A DNA stretch of 64,000 nt from Bacteroidota bacterium (GTDB lineage Bacteria; Bacteroidota; Bacteroidia; Cytophagales; Cyclobacteriaceae): assembly GCA_018266395.1 (NCBI GenBank), contig JAFEAM010000001.1, positions 96,259 to 160,258 of the forward strand. Direction: 5' to 3'. Numbering within the stretch: position 1 is the first letter of the stretch; every line of letters begins with the position of its first letter. Made by a program: the position numbers and the translations under genes. The notes beneath the pieces were generated by a model, which did no database searches, was not told the origin of the DNA, and saw nothing but the letters and a program-made list of their open reading frames with translations. Below are positions 42,909 through 52,527 of this stretch, piece by piece.

Positions 42909-44438
42909 ATGAACAAGAAGGTATTGCTGATGATTCTGGACGGATGGGGCATCGCCGCAAATAAGAAGGTTTCGGCGGTGGACCAGGCCCGCACGCCCTA
43001 TTATCATCAGTTGTTGCAGAAATATCCCCACAGTCAGCTCGATGCATCGGGTCTGGCTGTCGGGCTCCCCGCCGGACAAATGGGCAACTCGGAAGTGGGT
43101 CATATGAATATTGGTGCAGGACGCGTGGTGTACCAGGACCTGGTGAGGATCAACAAGGCGGTGGAAGAGAAGGAACTTGATCATAATCCTGTGCTGGAGG
43201 ATGCGCTCCGCTATGCGAAGGAAAACAACAAGGCCCTGCATCTTATGGGTCTCCTTTCTGACGGTGGTGTGCACTCTCATATTGTCCATCTCAAGGGACT
43301 CTGCACCATCGCCGGGAATGCAGGATTGTCCAATGTATTTGTGCACGCCTTCATGGACGGCCGTGACACAGACCCCAAGAGCGGTTTGGGTTTTCTTGAA
43401 GACCTGCAGCGTCACATGCAAAAAAGCACCGGGGCTGTGGCGTCGGTGATCGGAAGATATTATGCGATGGATCGCGACAAGCGATGGGAACGCGTGAAGC
43501 TCGCCTACGACCTCCTCGTCAATGGCACCGGTGAGAAGAGCAACGATCCCGTCAAGGCAGTGAAGGCATCGTATGATGCGGGCGTGACCGATGAGTTCAT
43601 AAAGCCTATTGTGATCACCGATGCATCGGGCAAACCGAAGGCCACCATCAAGGAAGGTGACGTGGTGATTTGTTTCAACTTCCGGACCGACCGCGGCAGG
43701 GAGATTACGCAAGTGCTCACACAGCAGGATTTCCCCGATCACGGGATGAAGAAGATGAAGCTGTACTACGTGACGATGGCCAACTATGACGATACGTTCA
43801 AGGATGTCAAAGTGATCTTCGATAAAGACAATCTTGAAAATACATTGGGCGAGGTGCTGGCCAGGGCCGGTCGCAAGCAGATTCGCATTGCGGAGACGGA
43901 GAAATATCCGCACGTGACTTTCTTCTTTTCCGGAGGTCGGGAAGAGCCCTTCAGCGGAGAGAGCCGGATTCTTTGTCCTTCACCCAAAGTGGCGACCTAC
44001 GACCTCAAGCCGGAGATGAGCGCCGCCGACATTCGCGACAAGATCATTCCTGAACTGGAAAAGAAATCCGCAGACTTCATCTGCCTCAACTTCGCCAACC
44101 CTGACATGGTGGGCCACACCGGAATTTTTGAAGCAGCCGTGAAGGCTTGTGAAACCGTGGATCAGTGCAACCAGGCTGTCACCGAGATTGCGCGCAAGAA
44201 CGGCTACTCCATTATTATCATCGCGGATCACGGAAACTCAGAACTGATGATTAACGACGACGGAACGCCCAACACTGCTCACACAACCAACCCAGTTCCT
44301 TGCATCCTGGTGGACGATGCCTACAAAGGCAGCATCCACAATGGTAAACTGGGTGACCTGGCCCCCACCATCCTGACGATGATGGGTGTGCCTATTCCGA
44401 AAGAAATGACAGGGAAGATTTTGATAGACACTAACTGA
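42909..44438 (+). CDS. gpmI: 2,3-bisphosphoglycerate-independent phosphoglycerate mutase
   Basis: 509 residues. A glycolytic Mn-dependent mutase interconverting 3- and 2-phosphoglycerate. The N-terminus LLMILDGWGIA and the phosphoserine-site PAGQMGNSEVGHMNIGAGRV (nucleophile Ser near residue 61) are diagnostic. Metal ligands are in LSDGGVHSH, FMDGRDTDP and ADHGNSE. The ATG at 42909 is chosen, not the longer upstream reading. The opposite strand carries a long antisense frame that I reject. It is followed after 6 bp by the 44445 gene. Confidence 0.97.
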   Translation: MNKKVLLMILDGWGIAANKKVSAVDQARTPYYHQLLQKYPHSQLDASGLAVGLPAGQMGNSEVGHMNIGAGRVVYQDLVRINKAVEEKELDHNPVLEDALRYAKENNKALHLMGLLSDGGVHSHIVHLKGLCTIAGNAGLSNVFVHAFMDGRDTDPKSGLGFLEDLQRHMQKSTGAVASVIGRYYAMDRDKRWERVKLAYDLLVNGTGEKSNDPVKAVKASYDAGVTDEFIKPIVITDASGKPKATIKEGDVVICFNFRTDRGREITQVLTQQDFPDHGMKKMKLYYVTMANYDDTFKDVKVIFDKDNLENTLGEVLARAGRKQIRIAETEKYPHVTFFFSGGREEPFSGESRILCPSPKVATYDLKPEMSAADIRDKIIPELEKKSADFICLNFANPDMVGHTGIFEAAVKACETVDQCNQAVTEIARKNGYSIIIIADHGNSELMINDDGTPNTAHTTNPVPCILVDDAYKGSIHNGKLGDLAPTILTMMGVPIPKEMTGKILIDTN

Positions 44439-44444
44439 TTTGTT

Positions 44445-44948
44445 ATGTACATCCCATTTGATCAAATGCCTGCCGAGTCACGTGTCTGGATTTACCAGTC
44501 CAGCAGGCTGCTGTCCGGGCAGGAAGTTGCCCTCCTTGAGAAGGGCCTCAGAGATTTGTGTGACAAGTGGGCCGCCCATGGATGGCCGCTGCACGCATCT
44601 TATCGCGTTGCAGATAACCTGTTTGTGATCCTGTCAGTGAACGAAACTATGACAGGTGCCAGTGGGTGCTCCATCGACAGTAGTGTGAATGCACTTAAAC
44701 TTATCCAGAAACAATTGGGTGTTGATTTCTTTGACCGCAGCCTGGTGGCCTTCGCCACCACCGAAGGCGTGAAGCAATATCCGCTTACCGAATTGAAGTC
44801 CCTTTTTCAGAACCAGATACTATCCGCTTCGTCCGTTGCGTTCAATAATCTGGTATCAACAAAAGGTGAGTGGGAAAGGTCGTGGAAGACATCCGTCGCC
44901 GATTCCTGGCTATCGCGCTATTTACCTAAAAGTACGGTAGCGGGCTAA
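44445..44948 (+). CDS. Conserved Bacteroidota protein (often mislabelled ABC ATPase)
   Basis: 167 residues. Characteristic stretches are PFDQMPAESRVWIYQS, KWAAHGWPLHASYRVADN, FVILSVNE, and GASGCSIDSSVNALKLIQK. It has no Walker motifs and no ABC signature, so the common database label ABC transporter ATPase is unsupported. The Cys in GASGCSIDSS is conserved in the family. Function unknown. Probably cotranscribed with gpmI (6 bp gap); an intrinsic terminator follows. Confidence 0.75.
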   Translation: MYIPFDQMPAESRVWIYQSSRLLSGQEVALLEKGLRDLCDKWAAHGWPLHASYRVADNLFVILSVNETMTGASGCSIDSSVNALKLIQKQLGVDFFDRSLVAFATTEGVKQYPLTELKSLFQNQILSASSVAFNNLVSTKGEWERSWKTSVADSWLSRYLPKSTVAG

Positions 44949-44970
44949 ATCCCGCTCTTTTGGGTTTTTT
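44939..44970 (+). terminator. Rho-independent terminator after the gpmI operon
   Basis: AGCGGG (44939-44944) pairs with CCCGCT (44951-44956) across a CTAAAT loop, followed by a T-rich run ending TTTTTTG. It overlaps the last codons of the 44445 gene. Confidence 0.7.
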
Positions 44971-44971
44971 G

Positions 44972-44979
44972 TACCTTTC
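44972..44979 (+). promoter_or_regulatory. Candidate -7 element of the PorE-like gene
   Basis: TACCTTTC is one mismatch from TAnnTTTG, 6 bp before the ATG at 44986. Confidence 0.3.
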
Positions 44980-44985
44980 GATCTT

Positions 44986-46980
44986 ATGAATTCTGTGATG
45001 GGGCATCGTCTGGCTATTCTCTTTCTGCTGGTTGCAGCCGTGTCTTGCAACTCGGAGAAGAAGACGCTGCGCAATTTCCGTTACGGCAATTTCGATTACG
45101 TTCTGAACTACTACCAGAATGTGCTGAAAGGCCAGCCCAATAATGGGAAGGCGAACTATTACATCGCTGAATGCTACCGCCAATCCAACAGGATAAAGGA
45201 ATCCGAGAAATACTATGCGAAGGCCGGCGGTCAGGGTGTGAACCATGATTCCGTTTTGTTTTACCTCGCTAAGGCACAGCACGCCAACGGAAAATATGAG
45301 GAAGCCCGGAAGACATTGGAAGACCTCGTCTCAAGCTCAGAAATTGAAGGGATCAAGGACATGGCCAAGAAAGAACTCGACGGCCTCACCTACATTGATC
45401 AGCTGAATGAGAAGAAGAACTATTACAGGGTAAAGAATCTCGAGGCGTTGAATTCCAACTACAGCGAGTATTCTCCGGCTTATCTCAACAGTGAACTCTA
45501 CTTCACCTCCGCCCGCGGAAACGAAAAGATATACGCCACCACCGGCACGCCCTACACGGAGCTGTTCAAAGTAACCACCAAGGGCGCCAACGTCGATGTG
45601 AACACCGTCAAGCCTTTACCCGACGGCATCAACTCCCCCAATGTGAACGTGGGCACCGTCACCTTCTCCCCTGACGGCAAGACCATGGTGTTTGCCAAAG
45701 GCAATACAGGCAAGCGCAAGGGAACCAATGACGTTGACCTTTATATTTCAAGGTACAGGAACAACCAGTGGAGCGAGGCCACACAAATCAATATCAATCA
45801 GCCTGACTCGTGGGAGTCATCGCCGGCATTCAGTCCTGACGGCAGAACACTCTACTTCTCTTCCAACCGGAAGGGTGGATACGGGGGACTTGATCTCTAC
45901 AGTGCGCAGATGGATTCACGCGGCAGGTTTTCCAGAGTGAGGAACCTGGGGCCGGAAATCAACACAAGCGGGAATGAAATGTTCCCCTATGTTTCCGAAA
46001 ACGGGAAGTTCTATTTCTCATCTGACGGTCATCCGGGATACGGCATGCTCGACATTTTCGTAGTCAACCGTATCAACGGCAAAACGGTTATCGATAACCT
46101 CGGCCAACCCATGAATTCCACCGCGGATGATTTCGGCCTGTTTCTGTTCCGTGTCGACCGCGGCTTCTTTACTTCCAACCGCGACGGCGGCAAAGGCGAC
46201 GATGACATTTACACGTTCATAAATGAGGATCCCAACCTGAAGGTGGTCAATTATTATCTACAAGGCATCACCTACATGTGGCGCAAGGACAGCACGAAGG
46301 AGATCCTGCCGGAAACAAAAGTCACCATGCTTGACGGTAAGGGCGATGTGATGCAGGACTATGTGACAGGCAACGACGGCAAATTCCTGTTCCGGGTGTA
46401 TGAGAATGAAAATTACACGCTGATCGGTGAGACCGACGGCTTCCTGGTGAAGCGCGGACCTTATACCACCATCGGGAAATCCATCCGCCTCGATACATTG
46501 AAAGAACTCATCACCAACGTCACGCTTGATACCCTGCTGGTGCTGGACCGCCTGCAGAAAGACGTCGTGTTTGAGTTGAAGAATATTTACTTCGGATATG
46601 ACAGCGCCAATATCCGGCCCGAGTCGGCCCGAGAGTTGGATAAGCTGGTCGACATCCTAAACGACAATCCCGAGATCAAGATCGAGATGGGTTCCCACAC
46701 GGACAGCGTGGGTTCCGTGGCATTCAATATCAACCTCTCGCAACGTCGCGCCGAGGCTACTGTCAATTACCTGATCAAGAAAGGCATCGCCCCCGAGCGA
46801 ATGGTGGCGAAAGGGTATGGCGAGTCAAAACCGATTGCACGCAACACCAATCCCGACGGAACCGACAACCCTATTGGTCGTCAACGCAACCGCCGTACCG
46901 AGTTCAAGATCCTTGAAATCGGCGTCCGCAAAGAGAAGAAAGAAGAGGACGACGACGACAAGTATTTCAGGGATCACTAA
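44986..46980 (+). CDS. PorE-like OmpA/PD40/TPR outer-membrane-associated protein
   Basis: 664 residues with a lipoprotein signal (LFLLVAAVSCNSEK). Domains in order: TPRs (about 30-125), PD40 beta-propeller (about 150-420, e.g. FSPDGKTMVFAKG, SPAFSPDGRTLYFSS, YVSENGKFYFSS), a carboxypeptidase-regulatory-like beta-sandwich (about 430-510), and a C-terminal OmpA domain (IYFGYDSANIRPESAREL, IEMGSHTDSVGS, NINLSQRRAEATVNYL, GRQRNRRTEFKI). This order matches PorE of type IX secretion, where it links the machinery to peptidoglycan; the identification is by architecture. The ATG at 44998 is an alternative start. Confidence 0.85.
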   Translation: MNSVMGHRLAILFLLVAAVSCNSEKKTLRNFRYGNFDYVLNYYQNVLKGQPNNGKANYYIAECYRQSNRIKESEKYYAKAGGQGVNHDSVLFYLAKAQHANGKYEEARKTLEDLVSSSEIEGIKDMAKKELDGLTYIDQLNEKKNYYRVKNLEALNSNYSEYSPAYLNSELYFTSARGNEKIYATTGTPYTELFKVTTKGANVDVNTVKPLPDGINSPNVNVGTVTFSPDGKTMVFAKGNTGKRKGTNDVDLYISRYRNNQWSEATQININQPDSWESSPAFSPDGRTLYFSSNRKGGYGGLDLYSAQMDSRGRFSRVRNLGPEINTSGNEMFPYVSENGKFYFSSDGHPGYGMLDIFVVNRINGKTVIDNLGQPMNSTADDFGLFLFRVDRGFFTSNRDGGKGDDDIYTFINEDPNLKVVNYYLQGITYMWRKDSTKEILPETKVTMLDGKGDVMQDYVTGNDGKFLFRVYENENYTLIGETDGFLVKRGPYTTIGKSIRLDTLKELITNVTLDTLLVLDRLQKDVVFELKNIYFGYDSANIRPESARELDKLVDILNDNPEIKIEMGSHTDSVGSVAFNINLSQRRAEATVNYLIKKGIAPERMVAKGYGESKPIARNTNPDGTDNPIGRQRNRRTEFKILEIGVRKEKKEEDDDDKYFRDH

Positions 46981-46989
46981 CTACCGGAT

Positions 46990-49800
46990 CTAATATCCTG
47001 TAGTAATTCCTTTTTCAATGGCCGGCACTCCTTTGATCATCCATTCCGGTGCAGGTGCGCCCTTGAGGTAGTGATCAAAGAACTGCATCATCCTTTTCTG
47101 GAAATCAATCTTGTTCTCGCGCTTCACCGGCCAGTGCGGTTCGCCATTGTAGTTCAGCATCCACACTGGCTTGTTTAACCTGCGCATCGCCATGTACATT
47201 TCTATTCCCTGGTACCAGGGCACTGCGCCATCGGCATCGTTATGCAAAAGCAGGAGTGGAGTCTGGATCTTGTCGGCAAAGAAGATGGGAGAGTTTTCGA
47301 TGTAGAGCATGGGCTTCTCCCACAAGGAGCCGCCGATCCTGCTTTGCGTATGTTCATACTGGAACATTCTGCTGATGCCTGTCTCCCACCGTATGCCGCC
47401 GTACGCGCTGATCATGTTCGCAACAGGTGCGCCTGCTTCGGCGGCTTTGAAAAGATTAGTGCGGGTGACGAGGTAGGCGGTCTGATAGCCTCCCCAGCTG
47501 TGGCCCTGCACACCGATGTTCTTCTCATCCACAAAGCCTTTCGCTATCAGAGAGGTAACACCGGGGAGGATGCAATTGTGAGCGCTCTCGCCAGGAAACC
47601 CGATTTTATAAACAATGTCCGGCACGAAGACGAGGTAGCCATTGCTGGTGTACACACTCCTGTTGATAGCGGAGCGCAAGGGCTCGGGACGGATATGCTG
47701 GTGAAGATTATCGCTCTCCTTCTCGTAGAAGTATACAATCATGGGATACTTCTTTGCAGGATCAAATCCCTCAGGCTTGTACAGCAGGCCGTTTAATGGA
47801 ATATTATCGAGGCTCCTCCAGTTCACCATCTCCACAGAACCCCAGTAAAAGTTCTTCATTTGAGGATTGGCATCTGACAACTTTTTCATTCCTGTCAAAG
47901 ACATGTCGGCTGTCCACACGTCAGGGAATTCACGGAAACTTTCCCTGGTAAACAGCAGCTGGTTCGCCTGCTTGGCTTTAATGGTTCCGCTGAAGCGGAA
48001 GTTGTCCATGAGCAGCGGCGTAAGCTTTCCATCTTTCAAAGTGAGTCTGTAATAACCCGAAGCTTTTGTGCTTTCATCAAAAGCGGAGAGCAGTAAATCC
48101 TTGTCGGGATCGATGAATCGCTCTTCAGGGTCCAGGCGCAAGTAGCGGAAAACGATCTTTTTATCTCTCCCTATTCGTGTGATATTAACCGGCGCCGAAT
48201 TCGCATTCGGATCGAATGACCAGATGTCATACCGGTCGTAGATCAACATGCGGTCATCCCCTTTTATGAAACCGGCCACACCGTAAGGGGCAGGAAAATC
48301 AGGTGAATCATTTTCCTCATCGGCGAACAGAATGTGCTGTCCCTGGTTCAACCTCACTGCCTTGTCTTTTTCAACTGAGTATGCATACCAGGCTGAGTCG
48401 GTGAGGCTATACCAGTAAACAAATTTTGCCGAGGGCGACAAGCTGGCGTTGCCCCTGACCCTGGACGCCACACTCTTCCGCATCTGGGCTTTTAGATCAA
48501 ACAAGTAGATGTCACGGTAGGATGACTGATCCCAGGTAGTCATCTTCCTGTAAGGCACATTGGACTCTCCGAGAACAACACCTGCATTGCCCTCATCACC
48601 CAGGGTAATCTCAGGCACTTCACGGTCACCCAGCTGCAGAACGTTGCTGGCCGCGAGGTCAATCAAAGCCAGGTAAGAACGTTTCTTTTCAGTATCGAGC
48701 TGCTTGTTCTGCTGCGGATAGATGTAGGGGTCTTCCCCGCCCCAAACTTCCACACTTACAATCTCCTCCGGTAATCTCGTCGTATCGCCCACCACGGGTT
48801 GGGGGGAGGTGCCCACAAAGAGTTTACTCCCGTCTTTCGAGAATAGCGGTGTGTAATTCTCGTTGAGGATCCAGTTCTGAGGAATCCCCATGGACTTCTC
48901 CACGTCTAGTTGACGGGCAGTCTGGTTTCCTGCCTTCCAGGTGTAGAGTTGATAGTGTCGAATGAGGGCCTTCGTGGTGTCGGTGTCAACGAGAAAGCTC
49001 ACCTGGTCGCCGCCTTCAGCCACAGCCAGTCCCTTGAATTTGAACTTGCTTTTTCCCGTATACAACTGCGCCAGCTGGTCGTTCTTCGTGTCATACCAAT
49101 AGACGCCCGCTTTCATCGTGCTGTCGTTTCCAGAAGTGGAGAATAGCAGTCCCTGGCCATACTTTGCAAAAACATATTCTCTCACATACCCGAACGTGAG
49201 ACTCTTGCCGCTGGGAAGTTGTCTCACCACCAGTGAGTGGCCATTCTCGTCATTATTGGGTTTTACCTTCTTAGGCTTCTTCTCCTTGTCTTCTGCCTTA
49301 GGCTTGGCTTCTTTCTTTGCTTCGAGTTGATAGGCCAGCCAGCCGCCTGCCTTCTCCGGTATCCTGAATGACTTCACTTCCGGCACCTTCTCTGTCTTCC
49401 GGGTTGCGATGGAATAAATGCCGAGGCTGTCCTTGGGTAGGTCCTCCTTCTTTTTCTTCTGACGTCTCAGATCCCTGATCAGTTTTTGCTGAGGCCTGAT
49501 CTTGAAGATGGCATAGCGACTGTCGAAGGTGAGCGATGCCGCATCTCCCCTTCTGATAGAATCAATTGCCCCTGTTTTGAGGTGGTGCATGACAAGCTTG
49601 CCATCGCCATCCTGGGGCACGATGGTATAGGCCGCCACACTTCCGTCCGGTGTCAGCGCCCTGAAGGGTATATCCTTCCAGCTGTCATACACAGCATGAC
49701 TCAACGGTTTCTTCTGGATGGGTGCCGTTTGCTGCTTCTTCTGTGCGAATGAAGCAGTGGAGATGGCAAGGACAAAAAGTATGAGGCATCGATTCATCAT
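46990..49800 (-). CDS. Exported S9 prolyl-oligopeptidase-family peptidase
   Basis: 936 residues with a signal peptide (CLILFVLAISTASFAQ). An N-terminal beta-propeller of ~600 residues is followed by an alpha/beta-hydrolase domain: nucleophile Ser near residue 768 in GVQGHSWGGYQTAYL, Asp in LLLHNDADGAVPW, His in NGEPHWPVK. A Lys/Glu-rich insert (KKEAKPKAEDKEKKPKKV) lies near residue 160. It is probably periplasmic or secreted and involved in peptide degradation. The gap to the PorE-like gene (46980-46990) contains an inverted repeat CTAC...GTAG. Confidence 0.92.
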   Translation of the reverse strand: MMNRCLILFVLAISTASFAQKKQQTAPIQKKPLSHAVYDSWKDIPFRALTPDGSVAAYTIVPQDGDGKLVMHHLKTGAIDSIRRGDAASLTFDSRYAIFKIRPQQKLIRDLRRQKKKKEDLPKDSLGIYSIATRKTEKVPEVKSFRIPEKAGGWLAYQLEAKKEAKPKAEDKEKKPKKVKPNNDENGHSLVVRQLPSGKSLTFGYVREYVFAKYGQGLLFSTSGNDSTMKAGVYWYDTKNDQLAQLYTGKSKFKFKGLAVAEGGDQVSFLVDTDTTKALIRHYQLYTWKAGNQTARQLDVEKSMGIPQNWILNENYTPLFSKDGSKLFVGTSPQPVVGDTTRLPEEIVSVEVWGGEDPYIYPQQNKQLDTEKKRSYLALIDLAASNVLQLGDREVPEITLGDEGNAGVVLGESNVPYRKMTTWDQSSYRDIYLFDLKAQMRKSVASRVRGNASLSPSAKFVYWYSLTDSAWYAYSVEKDKAVRLNQGQHILFADEENDSPDFPAPYGVAGFIKGDDRMLIYDRYDIWSFDPNANSAPVNITRIGRDKKIVFRYLRLDPEERFIDPDKDLLLSAFDESTKASGYYRLTLKDGKLTPLLMDNFRFSGTIKAKQANQLLFTRESFREFPDVWTADMSLTGMKKLSDANPQMKNFYWGSVEMVNWRSLDNIPLNGLLYKPEGFDPAKKYPMIVYFYEKESDNLHQHIRPEPLRSAINRSVYTSNGYLVFVPDIVYKIGFPGESAHNCILPGVTSLIAKGFVDEKNIGVQGHSWGGYQTAYLVTRTNLFKAAEAGAPVANMISAYGGIRWETGISRMFQYEHTQSRIGGSLWEKPMLYIENSPIFFADKIQTPLLLLHNDADGAVPWYQGIEMYMAMRRLNKPVWMLNYNGEPHWPVKRENKIDFQKRMMQFFDHYLKGAPAPEWMIKGVPAIEKGITTGY

Positions 49801-49872
49801 GATGATTCGGTTTTCAATAAAATTAAGTAAATACTTTCCGACCCCGTGAAGGGTTGTGACAAATGGTCGGCT

Positions 49873-51039
49873 CTAGCGATAACTGAATTCGCCTTCTGAG
49901 GATTTGATCGTCAGCATCTTCTCTGAAGAAGCCTCGACTCGTCCCACAATTTGGGCAGGGACACCCCATTCGCGGGAGAGTTCGATGACACGCCCAGCAT
50001 GTTTTTCCGGGAGATAGATTTCCATCCGGTGCCCCATGTTGAAGACCTTGTACATTTCCTCCCACGACGTGGCACTGTGCTCATAGATGAGGGAAAAGAG
50101 GGGCGGGATCGGGAAGAGATTGTCCTTTATGATATGGTGTTTGTTCACGAAGTGCAGCACCTTGGTCTGCGCTCCGCCGCTGCAATGCACAATGCCGTGA
50201 ATCTCCTTCCTGAGCTCTTTCAACAGGGGAAGAATAATGGGAGTGTATGTCCTGGTCGGTGACAAAACCAGCTGGCCAAGATTCACCGGAACATCCGGAA
50301 GCGTGTCGGTAACCCTGAACTTGCCTGAGTAGATAAGATCTTCAGGAACTTCTGCATTATATGACTCAGGATATTTGACGGCATAGTCCTTTAAGAATAT
50401 GTCGTGCCTTGCCGACGTGAGTCCATTGCTCCCCATGCCTCCGTTGTAAACCGTCTCATAGGAAGCCTTGCCATAGGACGAGAGCCCGACGATCACATCG
50501 CCTGCTTGTATCCTGCCGTTGTCGATCACATCCTGGCGCTTCATTCTCGCCGCAACCGTGCTGTCGACAATAATGGTCCGAACCAGGTCCCCCACGTCTG
50601 CCGTTTCACCACCCGTACTGTAAATCGGGAGTCCGTGGCGTCTCAGCAGCTCGAGGAACTCTTCCGTTCCATGGATGATGGCAGAGATTACTTCACCGGG
50701 AATCCTGTTCTTGTTTCTTCCTATGGTGGATGAAAGCGTGATGGGGCCCGTGACACCGGCGCAAAGGAGGTCATCCACATTCATGACCACGGCATCCTGC
50801 GCAATGCCTTTCCAAACTGAAAGGTCTCCAGTCTCCTTCCAATAGATATAAGCAAGGGAGGATTTCGTGCCCGCCCCGTCGGCATGCATCACCGTGCACC
50901 AGTCGGGATCACCAGCTAAAAGGTCAGGAACGATCTTGCAAAAAGCGGTGGGGAAAAGTCCCTTTTCGAGTTGGGCAATTGCCTTGTGAACATCTTCCTT
51001 CGATGCAGATACTCCCCTCTGCTGGTATCGTTCCGACAT
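49873..51039 (-). CDS. purM: Phosphoribosylformylglycinamidine cyclo-ligase
   Basis: 388 residues of the long Bacteroidota form. PurM converts FGAM to AIR in purine synthesis, using ATP. Motifs: GVSASKEDVHKAIAQL at the N-terminus, MHADGAGTKSSLAYIY, AQDAVVMNVDDLLCAGV, STGGETADVGDLVRT, VGLSSYGKASYET, IVHCSGGAQTKVLHFV, MGHRMEIYLP. Standard PurM is about 340-350 residues and is read without the extra strands here. It is 15 bp after the 51055 gene on the same strand. Confidence 0.92.
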   Translation of the reverse strand: MSERYQQRGVSASKEDVHKAIAQLEKGLFPTAFCKIVPDLLAGDPDWCTVMHADGAGTKSSLAYIYWKETGDLSVWKGIAQDAVVMNVDDLLCAGVTGPITLSSTIGRNKNRIPGEVISAIIHGTEEFLELLRRHGLPIYSTGGETADVGDLVRTIIVDSTVAARMKRQDVIDNGRIQAGDVIVGLSSYGKASYETVYNGGMGSNGLTSARHDIFLKDYAVKYPESYNAEVPEDLIYSGKFRVTDTLPDVPVNLGQLVLSPTRTYTPIILPLLKELRKEIHGIVHCSGGAQTKVLHFVNKHHIIKDNLFPIPPLFSLIYEHSATSWEEMYKVFNMGHRMEIYLPEKHAGRVIELSREWGVPAQIVGRVEASSEKMLTIKSSEGEFSYR

Positions 51040-51054
51040 TAGTGAATGATTGCG

Positions 51055-51876
51055 TTATTTCATTTTGAGTGATGTCCACACACTGCTGGCGGAACTCATT
51101 TCAGGATTGGCCTGCACGCCCCTGTACCCCTGTCCCCTGCTCATGTCATTGGCACCCCCCGTTCCGCCTGTGCCCATTTGGCGTCCCTGGCCTGGGCCCT
51201 TTTTCGATGATGATGACGGCTGGGAAGACGAAGTGAACTTACCGGTCTCAAATCCGACACCAAGCACATCAAGTGATGCCCTGGACATCCTGAAAGATTT
51301 GAACGGAATGATGGCCTCATAAACATACGTTCCGTCATCAGCCACTCCTATGGCGACTTTGATACCGGTGGTGATGCCGCTCCGCGTGCTGGTGATGGGA
51401 TCATCGGCAAGGCCCTCCAATTCAATTACTTCAAGATCGGCGACCAGGCTCTTATTCATCTCCTTCTGGAACTGGGCACGTTCGGCTGAGGACATCTTCT
51501 GCTGTTCCTCGCGGTTCATGGTATTCCTGATCGCTTCCATCCGTTCCTTGCCTTCCACTCCGGAGGGAAATCTCAGTCCGAGTTTCTTTTTCTTCTTTCC
51601 TGCAGGATCCATCCATAGCGTAAGTCCGAACAGCGCTATTTTCCTGCGAACATACTCATCGCTGGTCTTCATTCGCGCATAGAGATTGCCGGCATCCACG
51701 CAGAAATTGTAACTGAATTTTTTGTCATCATCCTGGATCCACTCCATCGGCCATTCATTGGCCTGGCCATCGACAACAATCACCGAAGCCAAATCACAAT
51801 TCACTCCCGCCTCCTGGGCGTACATCAGCGTTGCCGTAAGGGACAGCACAGCTGCGACTACACATTTCCTTATCAT
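51055..51876 (-). CDS. Exported protein with DOMON/CBM9-like domain
   Basis: 273 residues with a signal peptide (VVAAVLSLTATLMYAQ). The mature N-terminal half resembles CBM9/DOMON-type beta-sandwiches: IVVDGQANEWPMEWI, FSYNFCVDAGNLYARMKTSDEY, LTLWMDPAGKKKKKLGLRFP. The rest has IELEGLADDP, YVYEAIIPFKSF, then a low-complexity S/G/Q-rich tail (SSSSQPSSSSKKG, TGGTGGANDM). Such domains bind sugars or heme; the ligand here is unknown. Same strand as purM. Confidence 0.65.
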   Translation of the reverse strand: MIRKCVVAAVLSLTATLMYAQEAGVNCDLASVIVVDGQANEWPMEWIQDDDKKFSYNFCVDAGNLYARMKTSDEYVRRKIALFGLTLWMDPAGKKKKKLGLRFPSGVEGKERMEAIRNTMNREEQQKMSSAERAQFQKEMNKSLVADLEVIELEGLADDPITSTRSGITTGIKVAIGVADDGTYVYEAIIPFKSFRMSRASLDVLGVGFETGKFTSSSQPSSSSKKGPGQGRQMGTGGTGGANDMSRGQGYRGVQANPEMSSASSVWTSLKMK

Positions 51877-51924
51877 ACTGGTCGTGGTTTTAAGCGAGAG
51901 GCAAAGTTATCAAATAATTGCCCT

Positions 51925-52452
51925 TTAGCGTACCTGGCGGAAAAGCTCCCAGCATATGATGCCCGCACAAACTGATACATTCAATGAATGTTTTGTTCCC
52001 TCCTGGGGTATCTCGATGGCTAGATCAGCTTTGTCCACCACCGACTCACTGACGCCGTTGACTTCGTTTCCAAACACCAGGCACCACTTTTCACCCGGTG
52101 CGAATTGTACTTCATCCAGTCGCTTACTCTCATTGGTTTGTTCCACTATCACAAGGCGGTAGCCTGCCGCTTTCAGTTCCTCCGCTGCAATGGCAGCATT
52201 TTCACGATATTCCCATGCAACGGTTTCAGTAGACCCAAGTGCTGTCTTGTGAATTTCCCGGTGCGGAGGAATGCCGGTGATTCCCGTAAGCACAATCCGC
52301 TCCAGGCGAAATGCGTCTGCCACCCGGAAGATGGAACCCACATTATGCAAACTGCGGATGTTGTCCAGCAGCACCACTACGGGGAGCTTGGCTGTATTTT
52401 TAAATTCTTCAGCCGAAACCCTTCCAAGTTCCTCCAGTTTCAGTTTCTTCAT
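51925..52452 (-). CDS. TrmH/SpoU-family RNA methyltransferase
   Basis: 175 residues of SPOUT fold: VVLLDNIRSLHNVGSIFRVADAF, LTGITGIPPHREIHKTALG, CLVFGNEVNGVSESVVD, IEIPQEGTKHSLNVSVCAGI, typical of 2'-O-ribose methyltransferases of tRNA (TrmH/TrmL) or rRNA. The short form lacks the RNA-binding N-terminal L30-like domain. Position within tRNA target not assignable. Ends convergent toward 51876. Confidence 0.9.
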   Translation of the reverse strand: MKKLKLEELGRVSAEEFKNTAKLPVVVLLDNIRSLHNVGSIFRVADAFRLERIVLTGITGIPPHREIHKTALGSTETVAWEYRENAAIAAEELKAAGYRLVIVEQTNESKRLDEVQFAPGEKWCLVFGNEVNGVSESVVDKADLAIEIPQEGTKHSLNVSVCAGIICWELFRQVR

Positions 52453-52527
52453 GGTGCGAAATTAACGAGATAAACCAGGTTAATACCCTGAAACTTTCAA
52501 ACACTGCTGACCGTTTTGAAATAACGT

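Noticed and set aside
42882-43913. 343-residue open frame antisense to gpmI
   Set aside because: It lies entirely within gpmI on the opposite strand, its translation is His/Leu/Val-rich without any domain, and it is explained by the codon use of gpmI.
44445-44948. ABC transporter ATPase label for the protein after gpmI
   Set aside because: No Walker A, Walker B or signature motif is present; the label commonly attached to this family is not supported.
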